A stretch of DNA of 6,068 bases from Fibrobacter sp. GTDB taxonomy: Bacteria; Fibrobacterota; Fibrobacteria; Fibrobacterales; Fibrobacteraceae. The notes below the pieces were generated by a model. It had not been told where the DNA came from and did not search any database. It was given only the letters and a program-made list of their open reading frames with translations. The DNA is taken from contig DUVD01000163.1 in NCBI GenBank assembly GCA_012841225.1, positions 1-6,068 of the forward strand. Reading direction: 5' to 3'. Made by a program: the position numbers and the translations under genes. Below are positions 5,353 to 6,068 of the stretch, in pieces (within the stretch, counting starts at the first letter, position 1; every line of letters starts with the position of its first letter).

Positions 5353-6068
5353 ATGAATAAGATAAAAACGATCGTTATCTCGGGTGGCACGCACGGTAAC
5401 GAGCTCACAGGCGTGCAGTTGATAAAAAAATGGAGTGCTAATCCGGCACTTTATAAAGAAAAAGTAAATGATATTGTAGTTGAGGCTGTTTTAGTTAATC
5501 CAGCGGCTGCGGCTGTTTGCAAGCGCTATGTCGATTACGATCTAAACCGAAGCTTTGCCCGACAAATGTTAGATGGCAGTCCTAATTCGCTTAATGCGGA
5601 GTGGAATCGTGCTCAAGAATTAAATAAGCTATATGGTCCTAAAGGGAATTTGACAAAAACGGATTTAATATTAGATATCCATAATACCGAAGCCAATATG
5701 GGTATTTGCCTTATCCTTTCAGAAAAAAATCCCTTTACCAAACGCGCGTCTGCTGAACTAATGAGCGAATTTCCTGGTGTTTATATTTACTACCAACCCG
5801 AAGAGCGAGAGGCATCGTCTTATTTTGGCACCATTGCTCGCGCCGATGTTTGTATTGAGGTTGGCCCTCAAAGTCACGGTACGATTCGGGCATCACTCTT
5901 TGAGAAAACAGAAAAAATGGTGTATCGTTACCTTGAGTTAGCAATGGAGTGGAATCAAGGTTTGCTACAAGAAAAACCAAAAAAAATAGTTTCTGTTTAC
6001 ACCCAGCATAAAGACATCGATTATCCAAGAGACTCTGCGGGTAATATTAACGCCATGATTCATCCACA
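5353..6068 (+). CDS. Aspartoacylase (N-acyl-aspartate amidohydrolase), 3' end missing
   Basis: The frame is open from ATG 5353 to the window end (238 complete codons), so the C-terminal quarter, by comparison with the roughly 310-residue family, is missing. The enzyme is a zinc carboxypeptidase-like hydrolase of the aspartoacylase/succinylglutamate desuccinylase family, which splits N-acetylaspartate into acetate and aspartate. SGGTHGNE (10-17) carries zinc ligands His14 and Glu17. DLNRSF (63-68) holds the substrate-binding Asn-Arg pair. DIHNT (108-112) gives the third ligand His110. IEVGPQSHG (168-176) contains Glu169, the expected catalytic base. EVGPQ and DLNR favour aspartoacylase over succinylglutamate desuccinylase, and no arginine-catabolism gene is adjacent. 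No signal peptide is present, so it is cytoplasmic. An in-frame TAG two codons before the ATG fixes the start; there is no Shine-Dalgarno sequence. The bacterial substrate could be another N-acyl-aspartate. The gene is often called ASPA; I leave the symbol empty because aspA also denotes aspartase. Confidence 0.9.
   Translation, partial: MNKIKTIVISGGTHGNELTGVQLIKKWSANPALYKEKVNDIVVEAVLVNPAAAAVCKRYVDYDLNRSFARQMLDGSPNSLNAEWNRAQELNKLYGPKGNLTKTDLILDIHNTEANMGICLILSEKNPFTKRASAELMSEFPGVYIYYQPEEREASSYFGTIARADVCIEVGPQSHGTIRASLFEKTEKMVYRYLELAMEWNQGLLQEKPKKIVSVYTQHKDIDYPRDSAGNINAMIHP

Noticed and set aside
5735..6028. Minus-strand open frame of 97 codons
   Set aside because: It lies antisense inside the aspartoacylase gene, whose conserved motifs cover the same bases, and no motif is seen in its product.
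1..6068. Search for a defence system, CRISPR array, transposon or tRNA
   Set aside because: No direct repeat array, transposase motif, terminal repeats or tRNA-like fold was found. RecD2 is a housekeeping helicase here and has no nuclease or defence partner next to it.

Overview
This looks like an AT-rich chromosomal segment of a Gram-negative bacterium. One gene encodes a signal-peptide-bearing outer-membrane beta-barrel with a textbook C-terminal beta-signal. A 31-residue Arg/Lys-rich gene of the AURKAIP1/COX24 (mS38/bS22-like) type has the form I associate with the Fibrobacterota-Chlorobi-Bacteroidota group. Several genes lack a Shine-Dalgarno sequence, which also fits that group. A Fibrobacterota-like host is my best guess; this is inference and no taxonomic marker proves it.

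Layout, left to right. (1) 1-173, minus: start of an exported protein of unknown function, cut by the window edge. (2) 174-343: divergent control region with an AT-rich dyad and a possible -10. (3) 344-1618, plus: outer-membrane beta-barrel, sharing a bidirectional terminator at 1652-1676 with the convergent recD2. (4) 1726-3882, minus: RecD2-type SF1B helicase. (5) 3900-3929: terminator hairpin. (6) 3960-4055, minus: bS22/mS38-like small ribosomal protein. (7) 4056-4343: a 288-base stretch with no convincing protein gene. It holds a long inverted repeat, a possible small RNA on the plus strand and a strong bidirectional terminator. (8) 4344-5318, minus: tRNA-dihydrouridine synthase DusA. (9) 5353 to the window end, plus: aspartoacylase, 3' end missing. 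Its start codon is only 34 bases from that of dusA.

The genes do not form one pathway. The three complete minus-strand genes (dusA, bS22-like, recD2) are separated by terminators and look like single-gene transcription units. They are mostly housekeeping: tRNA modification, ribosome assembly or structure, and DNA repair. I see no mobile element, CRISPR array, tRNA, rRNA or defence cassette. The least explained part is 4160-4338, where stacked stem-loops end in a strong terminator on a strand with no gene.
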